Shown one piece after another: positions 20,462-30,114 of a stretch of 64,000 nucleotides of DNA. The notes below the pieces were generated by a model that made no database searches, was not told the DNA's origin, and saw only the letters and a list, made by a program, of their open reading frames with translations. A program made the position numbers and the translations under genes. This stretch comes from Bacteroidales bacterium. Lineage in GTDB: Bacteria > Bacteroidota > Bacteroidia > Bacteroidales > GCA-2748055. The number at the start of each line of letters is the position of its first letter. The first letter of the stretch is position 1. The DNA lies in NCBI GenBank assembly GCA_029210725.1, contig JARGFM010000017.1, forward strand, positions 1-64,000, in the 5' to 3' direction.

Positions 20462-21454
20462 ATGGCCATTTTAGCTTTTCAAAAACCAGATAAGGTCATC
20501 ATGCTTGAAGCAGATGACAGGTATGGTAAATTTGAGTTCAGACCTCTCGAGCCCGGCTATGGCATTACCGTAGGAAACGCCCTCAGGCGTATTCTGCTCT
20601 CTTCCCTGGAAGGGTATGCCATTACCAACATCAAGACCAACGGTGTGGAACATGAATTTTCCACTGTCACTGGTGTGATAGAAGACCTTACAGAAATCAT
20701 ACTGAACCTTAAGCAGATACGCTTCAAGAAACAGATCGATGATGTAAACGATGAAAAGATTGTCGTTACCATTACCGGCCAGGAGGAGTTCAAAGCCGGA
20801 GACCTGCAGCGTTTCCTCAGCGGATTCAAAGTGTTGAATCCGGATCTGGTTATCTGCCACATGGAGAAGGATGTGAAACTTCAAATGGAGATTTCCATCA
20901 GTAAGGGACGCGGATATGTGCCTGCTGACGAGAACAAACCGACCGAAGCCGAATTCGGACTGATCGCCGTGGACTCCATCTTTACCCCCATTAAGAATGT
21001 GAGGTTCGAAATCGAGAACTACCGGGTCGAGCAAAAGACCGACTATGAAAAACTGTTTATAGAGATAGAGACCGACGGATCTATTCATCCCAAGGAAGCC
21101 CTGAAGGAGGCGGCAAAAATTCTGATCTACCACTTCATGCTCTTCTCCGACGAGAAGATTACCCTCGATACCGACGAGAAATTTGCCAACGAGGAGTTCG
21201 ATGAAGAGGTGCTGCATATGCGCCAGCTGCTGAAGGCCAAACTGGTTGACCTGGATCTTTCTGTTCGCGCACTCAACTGCCTGAAAGCAGCCGAGGTGGA
21301 TACCCTGGGCGACCTGGTGAAATTCAATAAGAACGATCTGCTGAAATTCAGGAACTTTGGAAAGAAGTCCCTCACCGAGCTTGAAGAACTCCTGGTGAAC
21401 ATGAACCTGACCTTCGGCATGGATACAAGTAAATACAAACTGGACAAGGATTAA
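20462..21454 (+). CDS. rpoA: RNA polymerase subunit alpha
   Basis: 330 residues from the ATG at 20462 ([14 protein letters not shown]); an upstream frame extension overlapping rpsD is not used. The N-terminal assembly domain has [20 protein letters not shown] and the C-terminal domain has the helix-hairpin-helix region [20 protein letters not shown], then [15 protein letters not shown], which contacts UP elements and activators. It is co-transcribed with S4 and L17 as in most bacteria. Confidence 0.98.
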   Translation: MAILAFQKPDKVIMLEADDRYGKFEFRPLEPGYGITVGNALRRILLSSLEGYAITNIKTNGVEHEFSTVTGVIEDLTEIILNLKQIRFKKQIDDVNDEKIVVTITGQEEFKAGDLQRFLSGFKVLNPDLVICHMEKDVKLQMEISISKGRGYVPADENKPTEAEFGLIAVDSIFTPIKNVRFEIENYRVEQKTDYEKLFIEIETDGSIHPKEALKEAAKILIYHFMLFSDEKITLDTDEKFANEEFDEEVLHMRQLLKAKLVDLDLSVRALNCLKAAEVDTLGDLVKFNKNDLLKFRNFGKKSLTELEELLVNMNLTFGMDTSKYKLDKD

Positions 21455-21459
21455 GAGCA

Positions 21460-22149
21460 ATGAGACATAAGAAGAGTTTTAATCACTTAGGGAGGACGAG
21501 TGCACACCGGAAGGCCATGTTATCCAATATGGCAAGTTCGCTGATTATGCACAAGAGGATCGAGACCACAACAGCCAAAGCCAAGGCCCTCAAGAGGTTT
21601 ATCGAGCCTATGATCACCCGGAGTAAAGACGATACAACCCATTCGCGCAGGGTGGTTTTTAGTTATTTGCAGGATAAAGACGCCGTTGCAGAGCTGTTTC
21701 GTGAGGTCTCCCCAAAAGTGGCTGACCGTCCCGGGGGATATACGCGGATCATCAGGCTGGGTACCCGCCTGGGCGATAATGCAGATATGTGCCTGATCGA
21801 ACTGGTGGATTTCAACGAGAATCTGCTGGCCGAAAAGGTAGGAACCAGGAAGTCTGCAAGCCGTCGTCGTCGCGGAGGAAGCAAGAAGAAAGCGGAAGGA
21901 AGCAGTGCTGTTGCAACCGGCGCAGCAAAGACGGAAGTTGCTGATAATGAAGTTGTTAAAGAAGCTGTTGTCGAAGAAGAAGCTGTGGCTGAGGCAGAAG
22001 TTGTCGAAGAAGAGGCTGTGGCTGAGGCAGAAGTTGTCGAAGAAGAGACTGTGGCTGAGGCAGAAGTTGTCGATGATGCTGTAACAGAAGAAGACGAGAC
22101 GGCCGGGGAAGAGGAGCACACCAAAGACGATGACAAAAAAGAAGCATAA
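21460..22149 (+). CDS. rplQ: 50S ribosomal protein L17 with acidic repeat tail
   Basis: 229 residues against about 120 in E. coli. Residues 1-130 are a normal L17 ([38 protein letters not shown]). A basic linker ([16 protein letters not shown]) follows, then a roughly 75-residue Glu/Val/Ala-rich tail with three 11-residue repeats of [11 protein letters not shown], ending [12 protein letters not shown]. Bacteroidetes L17 proteins commonly have some C-terminal extension; the perfect repeats are unusual. Last gene of the superoperon, directly before a strong terminator. The tail probably projects from the 50S near the tunnel exit (inference). Confidence 0.97.
   Translation: MRHKKSFNHLGRTSAHRKAMLSNMASSLIMHKRIETTTAKAKALKRFIEPMITRSKDDTTHSRRVVFSYLQDKDAVAELFREVSPKVADRPGGYTRIIRLGTRLGDNADMCLIELVDFNENLLAEKVGTRKSASRRRRGGSKKKAEGSSAVATGAAKTEVADNEVVKEAVVEEEAVAEAEVVEEEAVAEAEVVEEETVAEAEVVDDAVTEEDETAGEEEHTKDDDKKEA
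21967..22065. repeat. 33-bp in-frame tandem repeat in rplQ, 3 copies
   Basis: Three 33-bp units (21967, 22000, 22033) differing by only a few substitutions, encoding [11 protein letters not shown] twice and [11 protein letters not shown] once, and followed by a degenerate fourth (VVDDA). Near-identity at the DNA level, including synonymous positions, points to recent slippage or duplication. Confidence 0.92.
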
Positions 22150-22179
22150 AATTAATATGACTTCTTCTTAGAATATCCG

Positions 22180-22215
22180 GGGATAGAGTACCTTTATACT
22201 TTATCCCTTTTTTTT
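22180..22215 (+). terminator. Terminator of the ribosomal superoperon
   Basis: An 11-bp stem GGGATAGAGTA (22180-22190) / TACTTTATCCC (22197-22207), with one G-T pair, encloses the loop CCTTTA and is followed by eight T residues (22208-22215). It lies 30 bp after rplQ and separates the operon from eno. Confidence 0.92.
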
Positions 22216-22357
22216 ATTTCTCCGGGATATTTTGAGACAGGGAGGCCGGGGAATATCACCGGGCCTGCCTGCCCGTTTGCTACAAAAAAAGTCCGGCTTG
22301 CTTAAATACAAACCGGCGAACAAAATAAAAGTCTGATAACCAATAAAAATTTTTTAG

Positions 22358-23632
<1,275 letters not shown>

Positions 23633-23662
23633 CTGAAGTTTTTCGCGAAGTAAGCAAAACCT

Positions 23663-23694
23663 GGAGGCTGTATCAAAAGGTACAGCCTCCTTTT
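23663..23694 (+). terminator. First terminator after eno
   Basis: A 10-bp perfect stem GGAGGCTGTA (23663-23672) / TACAGCCTCC (23681-23690), 8-base loop, then TTTT. About 30 bp after the enolase stop. Confidence 0.85.
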
Positions 23695-23696
23695 CC

Positions 23697-23728
23697 AGAT
23701 CGTCCGGGACAGGACGGTCTTTTTTTTT
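23697..23728 (+). terminator. Second terminator after eno
   Basis: Stem AGATCGTCC (23697-23705) / GGACGGTCT (23712-23720), one G-T pair, 6-base loop GGGACA, followed by nine T residues (23720-23728). It lies immediately after the first hairpin, so enolase transcription is ended by a tandem pair. Confidence 0.9.
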
Positions 23729-23888
23729 GGAACAAAAGCCAGTCTCTTTTGTCTGAAATAACAGATGCGAGAAGAAAAATAATCCGCCGAAAATTTGCGC
23801 GGACCATGTTATTATATTGACATATCTTCATATTTATATTATATTGTGTAACCCTAATTTTTTACTCACCTGATAAAACCTGAATAAT

Positions 23889-25238
23889 ATGTCAATCTTA
23901 AAAGAGAGGCTCCACCAGAAGATCGAAGAGTGGAGGCCCAGAACCAGAAAATTACTTACAGATTATTGTGATGTGGTGGTAGACCAGGTAACCATTGCGC
24001 AGGCCATTGGAGGCATGCGGGGTTTGAAAAGTCTGGTTACAGATATTTCTTACCTGGACCCCCAGGAAGGAATCCGGTACCGCGGATATACGCTGCCGGA
24101 GGTATTTGAAAAGCTTCCCAAGCCGCCAAATGCGGAGATGCCTTATGTAGAGGGCCTCTATTTCCTGCTGTTAACGGGCGATATTCCTACCGATAGCGAG
24201 GTAGCCGAACTGGTCGATGAATTCAGAAAGCGCCGGATCCTGCCAAGGTATGTGTACGAGGTAATTGATGCCTTCCCCTCCTTTTCACCCCCAATGGCCA
24301 TCTTCTCCGCGGCTATTCTTACCATGCAGCGTGAATCGTTTTTTGCCAAGAAGTACCAGGGAGGGATCAGTAAGATGGATTACTGGGATCCTACTTTCGA
24401 GGATTCCCTGAACCTGCTGGCCAAGCTTCCGGAGGTAGCTTCCTACATTTATGCGAAGCTTTACCGGGATGGCAAACGCATCCAGTCCAATCCCAATCTG
24501 GATATGGGAGCCAATTTTGCCCATATGATGGGGATCCCTAAGCCTTACGATGATGTCTCCAGGCTTAATTTCATCATTCATGCCGATCATGAGAGTGGAA
24601 ATGTCAGTGCTCATACCGGCCACCTGGTAGGAAGCTCCCTGTCGGATATTTACCTGTCCATTTCAGCCATGATCAATGGCCTGGCGGGACCCCTGCATGG
24701 ACTGGCTAACCAGGAGGTACTCAGGTGGCTGCAGGACCTGGTGGAGAAGATGGACGGCCAGGTTCCCACCGAGGAGGAAATGAAGCAGTTTGTATGGGAT
24801 ACGCTTAATTCGGGTCAGGTGATCCCCGGTTTCGGTCATGCAGTATTGCGTAAGACGGATCCCCGCTACACCCTTCAGCGCGAGTTCTGCCAGACCCACA
24901 TGAAGGACGACCTCCTTTTTCAGTACACCGATATGTTATACAAGGTGGTGCCACCCATCCTCAAGGAGCAGGGCAAAGCCAAGAACCCGTGGCCCAATGT
25001 GGATGCCCAGTCAGGGATCATCCACTGGCACTACGGGATCACGGAATACGAGTTTTACACCGTGCTCTTTGGTATTGGAAGATCCATTGGTATTACGGCC
25101 AACCTGATCTGGGACAGGGCCCTGGGTTACCCGCTGGAAAGGCCCAAGTCGGTGACTACCGATATGCTCGAAAAGATGGCCATGGAAGCCAGGGCCGCCA
25201 GGGGGGACAAAGCATCCAAAAACTGCAAGGAAGAATAG
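23889..25238 (+). CDS. gltA: Citrate synthase, eukaryotic-like type
   Basis: 449 residues. Condenses acetyl-CoA and oxaloacetate at the entry to the TCA cycle. Active-site blocks are present: GLAGPLHGLANQEVL (His that polarises acetyl-CoA), IPGFGHAVLRKTDPRY (oxaloacetate His) and NVDAQSG (catalytic Asp). The N-terminal half (MRGLKSLVTDISYLDPQEGI, then RYRGYTLPEV) resembles mitochondrial-type citrate synthases more than the NADH-regulated hexameric E. coli enzyme. It stands alone, after enolase and its double terminator. No TAnnTTTG element was found in the 160 bp upstream. An inverted repeat follows at 25278. Confidence 0.96.
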   Translation: MSILKERLHQKIEEWRPRTRKLLTDYCDVVVDQVTIAQAIGGMRGLKSLVTDISYLDPQEGIRYRGYTLPEVFEKLPKPPNAEMPYVEGLYFLLLTGDIPTDSEVAELVDEFRKRRILPRYVYEVIDAFPSFSPPMAIFSAAILTMQRESFFAKKYQGGISKMDYWDPTFEDSLNLLAKLPEVASYIYAKLYRDGKRIQSNPNLDMGANFAHMMGIPKPYDDVSRLNFIIHADHESGNVSAHTGHLVGSSLSDIYLSISAMINGLAGPLHGLANQEVLRWLQDLVEKMDGQVPTEEEMKQFVWDTLNSGQVIPGFGHAVLRKTDPRYTLQREFCQTHMKDDLLFQYTDMLYKVVPPILKEQGKAKNPWPNVDAQSGIIHWHYGITEYEFYTVLFGIGRSIGITANLIWDRALGYPLERPKSVTTDMLEKMAMEARAARGDKASKNCKEE

Positions 25239-25277
25239 AGAGACCGGGAACCGTTTCCCGCAAGCTCATAGCATGAA

Positions 25278-25319
25278 CCAGGAGGGTGGCAAAAGGAAAC
25301 TATTCAGCCACCCTCCTGG
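25278..25319 (+). terminator. Probable terminator after citrate synthase
   Basis: A perfect 13-bp inverted repeat CCAGGAGGGTGGC (25278-25290) / GCCACCCTCCTGG (25307-25319) with a 16-base loop, 39 bp after the gltA stop. It lacks a clear T tract (followed by CCTTAAAG), so it may act as an RNA-stability hairpin instead. Confidence 0.6.
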
Positions 25320-25332
25320 CCTTAAAGCGTGT

Positions 25333-25412
25333 ACCAGTCTTGATCCCGGAACCAGTCTTGATCCCGGAACCAGTCTTGATCCCGGAACCAGTCTTCTTTT
25401 CTGAGCCAGTCT
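25333..25412. repeat. 18-bp tandem repeat, 3 perfect copies plus decayed ones
   Basis: ACCAGTCTTGATCCCGGA at 25333, 25351 and 25369, followed by two partial copies (ACCAGTCTTC…, GCCAGTCTTC…). Intergenic, downstream of citrate synthase. Confidence 0.92.
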
Positions 25413-25718
25413 TCATATATCATAAATTTCATCAAAGCCGGCAAAAGGGCATATCCTGTTTTCGGATTTTTTGCATGTAACAGAGTTGCAACTTTTTAAC
25501 AAGTATCAGACATGCAATTTTAAATTGCCCATTTCTGATATAATTGTATAATATTGTAATTCAATATGTTATACCGGCATCAAAATATTTGGATAAAAAC
25601 TAAAATGTAACAAATTTGAAAAATGTAATCCCTTTGTTACACCCGGATTTTGCCAAAACAGACTACCCGGCTTTCAGTCCCTGTGCAGAGCCTACAATGA
25701 ACACCCGGGGCATAGAAT

Positions 25719-25781
25719 GGCCGCCGCACGCCTCACAGGCCGCCGCACGCCTCACGGGCTGCCGCACGGCTCACGGGCCGC
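25719..25781. repeat. 19-bp GC-rich tandem repeat, 3.3 copies
   Basis: Units begin at 25719, 25738 and 25757 (GGCCGCCGCACGCCTCACA, then two variants ending CACG), with a partial fourth. The unit is unrelated to the 18-bp array in the same spacer and is much richer in G+C than the flanks. The 19-bp period is one of the few here not divisible by 3. Confidence 0.9.
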
Positions 25782-25851
25782 TTCTGATTTCCCCTGTTTT
25801 TTATCGGCAACATTTTCATCTGTTTATGTAATAAATTAGATCATTTACATC

Positions 25852-25859
25852 TATATTTG
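25852..25859 (+). promoter_or_regulatory. Promoter -7 element for SpoIIE-type gene
   Basis: TATATTTG matches TAnnTTTG exactly, 41 bases before the ATG at 25901. No good -33 TTTG is seen at the usual distance. Confidence 0.55.
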
Positions 25860-25900
25860 ATCCGTTAATCTTTATAACCAAACTGTTTGTCAAAGTCAAC

Positions 25901-26716
25901 ATGGAATGGATTCCCGGAGCCATAGATATCCTCCAAAAGCATTTCATTTTGCTCCTGATTCTCTTTCTGCTGGTAAGTTTTGTGCTGCACATCCTTCTGT
26001 TCAGGATAAGGATCAGGAAGTTCCAACAGGATTACCACCGGATGAAGGAGCAGGAGCAGGAGTCGCGGGTAGTCCTGCAGCATCGTAATAAGTTGCGCGA
26101 CCGGAACAGAAGCTATGAACAGAGCCTTACCTATGCCCAGCGGATCCAGGGTGCCATGTTTTTTACCTCGGGGCAGTTAAAAGCATATTTCCCGGAATCT
26201 TTTATTTATCAGAGACCCAAGGAGATTGTAAGTGGTGACTTTAACTGGGCCAGGAGGATCAACGGGAAGATGCTTTTTTCGGTGGCCGATTGTACGGGGC
26301 ATGGTGTTCCCGGGGCTTTTATGTCGCTGCTTGGACTGGAGTATGCCGGTGCATTTAGTCCGCTTTACATCATCCGGGATCACGAGATCCTGGAGGTGAA
26401 GGGCGAGCGGATTATCGTCGGACCCGATTACGGATTGCAGCGGGGATTATTTCAGAACAGGAGCATGGAGATTCAGGAGAATGATATGCTCTACCTGTTT
26501 ACCGACGGGTACCCGGATCAGTTCGGCGGGCCGGAGGGAAAGAAGTTTAAATACAGGCGTTTCAGGCACCTGCTGATGTCCATTCACCACCTCCCCATGG
26601 CTGAACAGTTGCGTAAACTGGAAGAGAGTATGAACGAGTGGATGGGCAACAGAGAGCTTCAAATTGATGACCAGACCATTATGGGTATCAGGCCAGCAAG
26701 TTTTTCATCTTCCTGA
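25901..26716 (+). CDS. SpoIIE/RsbU-type phosphatase, internally deleted
   Basis: 271 residues: one transmembrane helix (14-37), a basic coiled linker (38-85) and a PP2C-like SpoIIE domain (86-265). Metal-binding Asp candidates are kept: SGDF (D113), VADCTGHGVPGAFMS (D130), LFTDG (D202) and DDQT (D257). Compared with typical Bacteroidetes relatives, the chain jumps from GAFMSLLG (138-145) straight to LEYAGAFSPLYIIR (146-159), so the intervening 50-70 residues (LNE… to the DGMD strand) appear to be missing, in frame, at about 26330-26340. It may be a minimal or inactive phosphatase. It is membrane-anchored and faces the cytoplasm. The 3' end overlaps the convergent hybrid kinase by 29 bp. Confidence 0.8.
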   Translation: MEWIPGAIDILQKHFILLLILFLLVSFVLHILLFRIRIRKFQQDYHRMKEQEQESRVVLQHRNKLRDRNRSYEQSLTYAQRIQGAMFFTSGQLKAYFPESFIYQRPKEIVSGDFNWARRINGKMLFSVADCTGHGVPGAFMSLLGLEYAGAFSPLYIIRDHEILEVKGERIIVGPDYGLQRGLFQNRSMEIQENDMLYLFTDGYPDQFGGPEGKKFKYRRFRHLLMSIHHLPMAEQLRKLEESMNEWMGNRELQIDDQTIMGIRPASFSSS

Positions 26717-28421
26717 TAAGCAGCTCAGTGGTAAAGGGTTTGGCGATATACTCATCCGCACCCCCGGCCAGGCAGTTCTCCCGGTCCCCCGCCAGGGCAT
26801 TGGCTGTAACGGCAATAATGGGGACGTGACTATCCCCGGTGGATTCAATTTCCCGGATTTTTTTAGTGGCCATTATACCATCCATCACAGGCATCATGAT
26901 ATCCATCAGGATCAAATCATATTTCTTGAGCCCGAACATTTCCAGGGCCTGTTTCCCGTTTAAGGCCACATCGATCTGGCTGACAGCCTTACTAAGACTG
27001 AGCAGCACAATTTTCTGGTTAATCACGTTGTCCTCCACCAGCAGAATCTTGGCATCTTTCAGTGCGATCCCCCGTTTAACGGCTCTCTTTTCAAGTTGCA
27101 GGGTATCATGCTTCGGGATGCTGGATTTGGTGGGATCCTTGGTGAAATCCTGGAGAAAGCGGATGCTTGTTCCGTCCGCTACCCGTTCGGCCAGGATGGT
27201 ACTGTCGATTTCGTGCAAAAGGATATAGGCATTAGCCAGATTGGAGCCGGGATGGGCATTTCCATGGTAAAGCGACCGGATGTACTCCACCAGGGAGCCG
27301 CTCTCATCGGTCTCCACATGAAATGCGAACTCCAGCCTGACCTGGCTGGGAGTCTCCTTCAGGGAGCGGATTTCCAGTTTCACCGGATTGCCGGTTACCC
27401 GGTAGTCATTGATGCCGTGAATAATATTGACAATCAGGGTACGTAAAAGGCTGGGATCGCCGATAATGTAGTGACCCAGATTATCGCTGCGCGAAATGGA
27501 TATCTCATCGCCGGTTCCTCCGCCCGATTTCAGAATACTCACAGACTTCTCCAGGACCGAAGTCAGATCAAAGGAGGTGATGCTCTTCTGATAATCCACG
27601 ATTCCCGAGGAGGCGATTTGAACAATCCTGTTCACATCTTCAATGAGCAGATTGGTGGAAGCCTTCAGGGTTTCCATCAAATCCTTCTGCTCCGAGTTCA
27701 GTCTTTCATCGTGTACCAGATTATTGATCAGGGCAATATTGCTGAGCGAGGTTCGAAGCTTGTGGGATAGTTTACCAATAAAGTCATCCTTGTTCACAAT
27801 GGTCAATTCAGCCTGTTTCCTCGATTCCTGCAGGTTGTTCATCAGTTTACTGTTGATTCTTTCCATATAGACGGCAATCAGAATCACCAGGATATAGGCA
27901 AAGTAGAAGACCAGCGAGTTAAGCAAGTCCAGATGAATGGAGCTCTCAAAAAGCCCCAGTGAATTAATGATTATGCTTAGAATGCCCAGTCCAACGGGAA
28001 CATAGATCCCGTGGCGGCCATTCATACTGACTGCCGCCAGGGGGAAGAGCAGATAGAATGCCAGTACCAGGAGGGAGGATACCCCTTCATTAAAAATGTA
28101 GGCATTCAGAAGCACAACCGCAGCCAGAACCAGGGCAAGCAGGCTGCTCAGGTCGATCTTACGGCCAGCGGGCACATAGAGGAACAGGAACAAACCCAGT
28201 CCCAAAGAAATTCCATGGACCACCAGGAGTTCATACCGGCTGGAAATTACCGCGTAAATGACGGACACCAGGAGCAGGAACATCAGGATCACATAAAAGA
28301 AATTGATCCGCCTGGCCCTGACAGCCAGGGACTGCTCCATCTGTTCATCTACCCGGAGAGAAACAAGTCTTTGTAGAAATTCAAGAAACATACAATTCCA
28401 AGATGTGGCTAGTTTTTCCAA
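26688..28421 (-). CDS. Hybrid histidine kinase with degenerate ATPase domain
   Basis: 577 residues: six predicted membrane helices (about 41-187) as the only sensor region, a HisKA dimerisation helix with SHKLRTSLSN (H220; the usual Glu after His is Lys), an ATPase-like region (about 285-425) and a receiver domain (457-577). The receiver is complete (ED 463-464, D507 in LMDIMMPVMDG, TAN, KPF). The ATPase region lacks the second N-box Asn (VNIIHGIND), a DxGxG box and the GLGL lid (PGSNLANAY). It probably cannot bind ATP normally and may act as a phosphatase or scaffold. A second ATG (28391) would drop ten residues. It ends inside the SpoIIE-type gene, tail to tail. Confidence 0.82.
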   Translation of the reverse strand: MEKLATSWNCMFLEFLQRLVSLRVDEQMEQSLAVRARRINFFYVILMFLLLVSVIYAVISSRYELLVVHGISLGLGLFLFLYVPAGRKIDLSSLLALVLAAVVLLNAYIFNEGVSSLLVLAFYLLFPLAAVSMNGRHGIYVPVGLGILSIIINSLGLFESSIHLDLLNSLVFYFAYILVILIAVYMERINSKLMNNLQESRKQAELTIVNKDDFIGKLSHKLRTSLSNIALINNLVHDERLNSEQKDLMETLKASTNLLIEDVNRIVQIASSGIVDYQKSITSFDLTSVLEKSVSILKSGGGTGDEISISRSDNLGHYIIGDPSLLRTLIVNIIHGINDYRVTGNPVKLEIRSLKETPSQVRLEFAFHVETDESGSLVEYIRSLYHGNAHPGSNLANAYILLHEIDSTILAERVADGTSIRFLQDFTKDPTKSSIPKHDTLQLEKRAVKRGIALKDAKILLVEDNVINQKIVLLSLSKAVSQIDVALNGKQALEMFGLKKYDLILMDIMMPVMDGIMATKKIREIESTGDSHVPIIAVTANALAGDRENCLAGGADEYIAKPFTTELLIRKMKNLLA

Positions 28422-28461
28422 AGAAAGTTAAAATATGATCAATCCTGAAAAATATTGGCTC

Positions 28462-28500
28462 TATTTTTGTGCCTGAAACACATTATAGTTAGTAATTTTG
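28462..28500 (+). promoter_or_regulatory. Two candidate -7 elements before the hisS cluster
   Basis: TATTTTTG (28462-28469) and TAATTTTG (28493-28500) both fit TAnnTTTG. The second would start RNA near 28507, about 20 bases before the ATG at 28526. Neither has a convincing TTTG at -33, so which one is used is open. Confidence 0.45.
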
Positions 28501-28525
28501 TGTTAATATAGTGAAAGACCGCAAT

Positions 28526-29224
28526 ATGAGAAGCTTTGTTTTTTTCATAGTACTGTATTTGTGTCCTTTGCTGCTTGCACAGGAGGGCGGGGAGAGGGAG
28601 ATGGTTATGTATACTCCGGAGTTTGAGTTTACGGACGGGCTTTTTCCCAACTTTGAGAGTGTAAAAGCAAACAATCCCATTCCTCCGGCGCGCATCGTGA
28701 CCGATGAGGATCTTGCCGACCGGGCTTTTTATGACAAAATAACAGCGCAGAAGGAGATTATTATCTACGATGACAATGGGGTGAAAACGGTCCTGAAAAC
28801 GGAGGATATATGGGGGTACAGCCGCAGCGGAATCCTTTACATCAATGTGGGTTCCGCCTTTCACCGCATCAGCTTCATGGGAAGCATTTGTCATTTTGTT
28901 GCCACTGTAACCACCTACAATCCAAACTATTACGATCCTTACTATTACAACCCATACTACTCCAGCTCCTACTATTACAACCGCTACTCCATGCCCCAGT
29001 CGAATGTGGGAAGCACCGATCTCCGACAGTATCTGCTCGATTTCGAGACGGGCGATGTGTTGGAATATGATACAGAGAGCGTGGAGGTACTGTTGATGAA
29101 GGATCCCGAGCTGGCAGATGAGTATCATGCCCTTCGTAAGCGGAAGAAGAAGCAGATGAAGTTCGTTTTCATACGACGGTTTAATGAAAAGCATCCGCTC
29201 TATTTTCCGGCCGGCCAATTTTGA
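28526..29224 (+). CDS. Exported Tyr-rich protein of unknown function
   Basis: 232 residues from the ATG at 28526, which begins a clean signal peptide (MRSFVFFIVLYLCPLLLA-QE). The GTG five codons earlier is less likely. The mature protein has a GVKTVLKTEDIWGYSRSGIL strand region and a short Tyr/Asn/Ser-rich stretch (about 133-158: YYDPYYYNPYYSSSYYYNRY), then a charged C-terminal part ending FNEKHPLYFPAGQF. I do not recognise a family. It is followed 21 bp later by a second exported protein, and then by hisS, so these probably share a transcript. Confidence 0.75.
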   Translation: MRSFVFFIVLYLCPLLLAQEGGEREMVMYTPEFEFTDGLFPNFESVKANNPIPPARIVTDEDLADRAFYDKITAQKEIIIYDDNGVKTVLKTEDIWGYSRSGILYINVGSAFHRISFMGSICHFVATVTTYNPNYYDPYYYNPYYSSSYYYNRYSMPQSNVGSTDLRQYLLDFETGDVLEYDTESVEVLLMKDPELADEYHALRKRKKKQMKFVFIRRFNEKHPLYFPAGQF

Positions 29225-29245
29225 ACACCTAATCCATAGCAAATA

Positions 29246-30103
29246 ATGAAAAAGTATTATGCCTTCCTGCTACTGTTGATCCCTTTGATGCAGCTGCAGG
29301 CTCAAAGAGAGTATCTTCCCAACCAGGAGGACCTGGACCATTTTTATACCACCAAAACCTATGTAGTTTTGGAGAGTAATGCCATTTCGGACTATAACAT
29401 CGAGATCCAGGATGCGGTGAACAAATTCTGGGATATCACGGAATTTGAGTTTCTCCCGATGAAAGATTTTGCCGGGAAGAGTAAGGATAAGAATGCCTCT
29501 TTTCTTTACCTGGCCGGAGTAAGTTTTGAGAAAGACAAATCAAATGCCCGGTACCAGTTCCTCTGTCTTTCCCTTGGAGGAGACCGGGTCTCCATCGATG
29601 ATCTGAGGGATCTGGCCAATATTCCCATGGGCTACTATGGAGTGGACGGAGATCATTATGCCTACAAGTTGGGGATCATGATCCGCTTCCTCCAGTACCA
29701 TGTGAGGCTGATTACCGGGAACCAGAGTATTGTCAGCCAGAATATATATAAATACTACAACGAGAATATGGCCGATTTGAGGGGGAAGACCCTTTATCTG
29801 GTTGATGAAGAGCTGGACCGGGATGTCAACTCGCTTTCGAAAATCAAAGCCCTCTATCCGGGCGAGGTCAAACTGGTGGACCGCGAGGCCATCAAGGAGC
29901 TGATTATGTCTGCGGATAAGAATGCAGTGGTGCTGCATAAGGTTGGACCCGAGGGAAAGAAAATGAATGCCCGGGTTTATAAGATTCTGATCGGGCTCGC
30001 AGAAGCCAAGTTTTATTATTTTGATTACCACAAAGTCAATTCAAAAAACCCGGATGCATTTCTGGCCAGCGATTTCAAAAAACTGGCCAGGGCCACCGAA
30101 TAA
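29246..30103 (+). CDS. Exported protein of unknown function
   Basis: 285 residues with a signal peptide ([21 protein letters not shown]). The mature part is mixed alpha/beta with [20 protein letters not shown], then [18 protein letters not shown], and ends in a helix ([12 protein letters not shown]). It looks periplasmic and soluble, since no membrane span, lipobox or T9SS tail is seen. It sits between the Tyr-rich exported protein and hisS (11 bp gap). Function unknown; the pair is probably a lineage-specific envelope module. Confidence 0.75.
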   Translation: MKKYYAFLLLLIPLMQLQAQREYLPNQEDLDHFYTTKTYVVLESNAISDYNIEIQDAVNKFWDITEFEFLPMKDFAGKSKDKNASFLYLAGVSFEKDKSNARYQFLCLSLGGDRVSIDDLRDLANIPMGYYGVDGDHYAYKLGIMIRFLQYHVRLITGNQSIVSQNIYKYYNENMADLRGKTLYLVDEELDRDVNSLSKIKALYPGEVKLVDREAIKELIMSADKNAVVLHKVGPEGKKMNARVYKILIGLAEAKFYYFDYHKVNSKNPDAFLASDFKKLARATE

Positions 30104-30114
30104 AAGAGCAATAC

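Larger units (their letters stand above)
25239..25900. other. 662-bp spacer with two unrelated tandem arrays
   Basis: Holds a 13-bp inverted repeat (25278-25319), an 18-bp array (25333-25386 plus decaying copies to about 25412), an AT-rich block (about 25480-25620), a GC-rich 19-bp array (25719-25781) and a promoter (25852-25859). Frames through the arrays are open only because the repeats lack stops. I see no gene. Confidence 0.75.
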
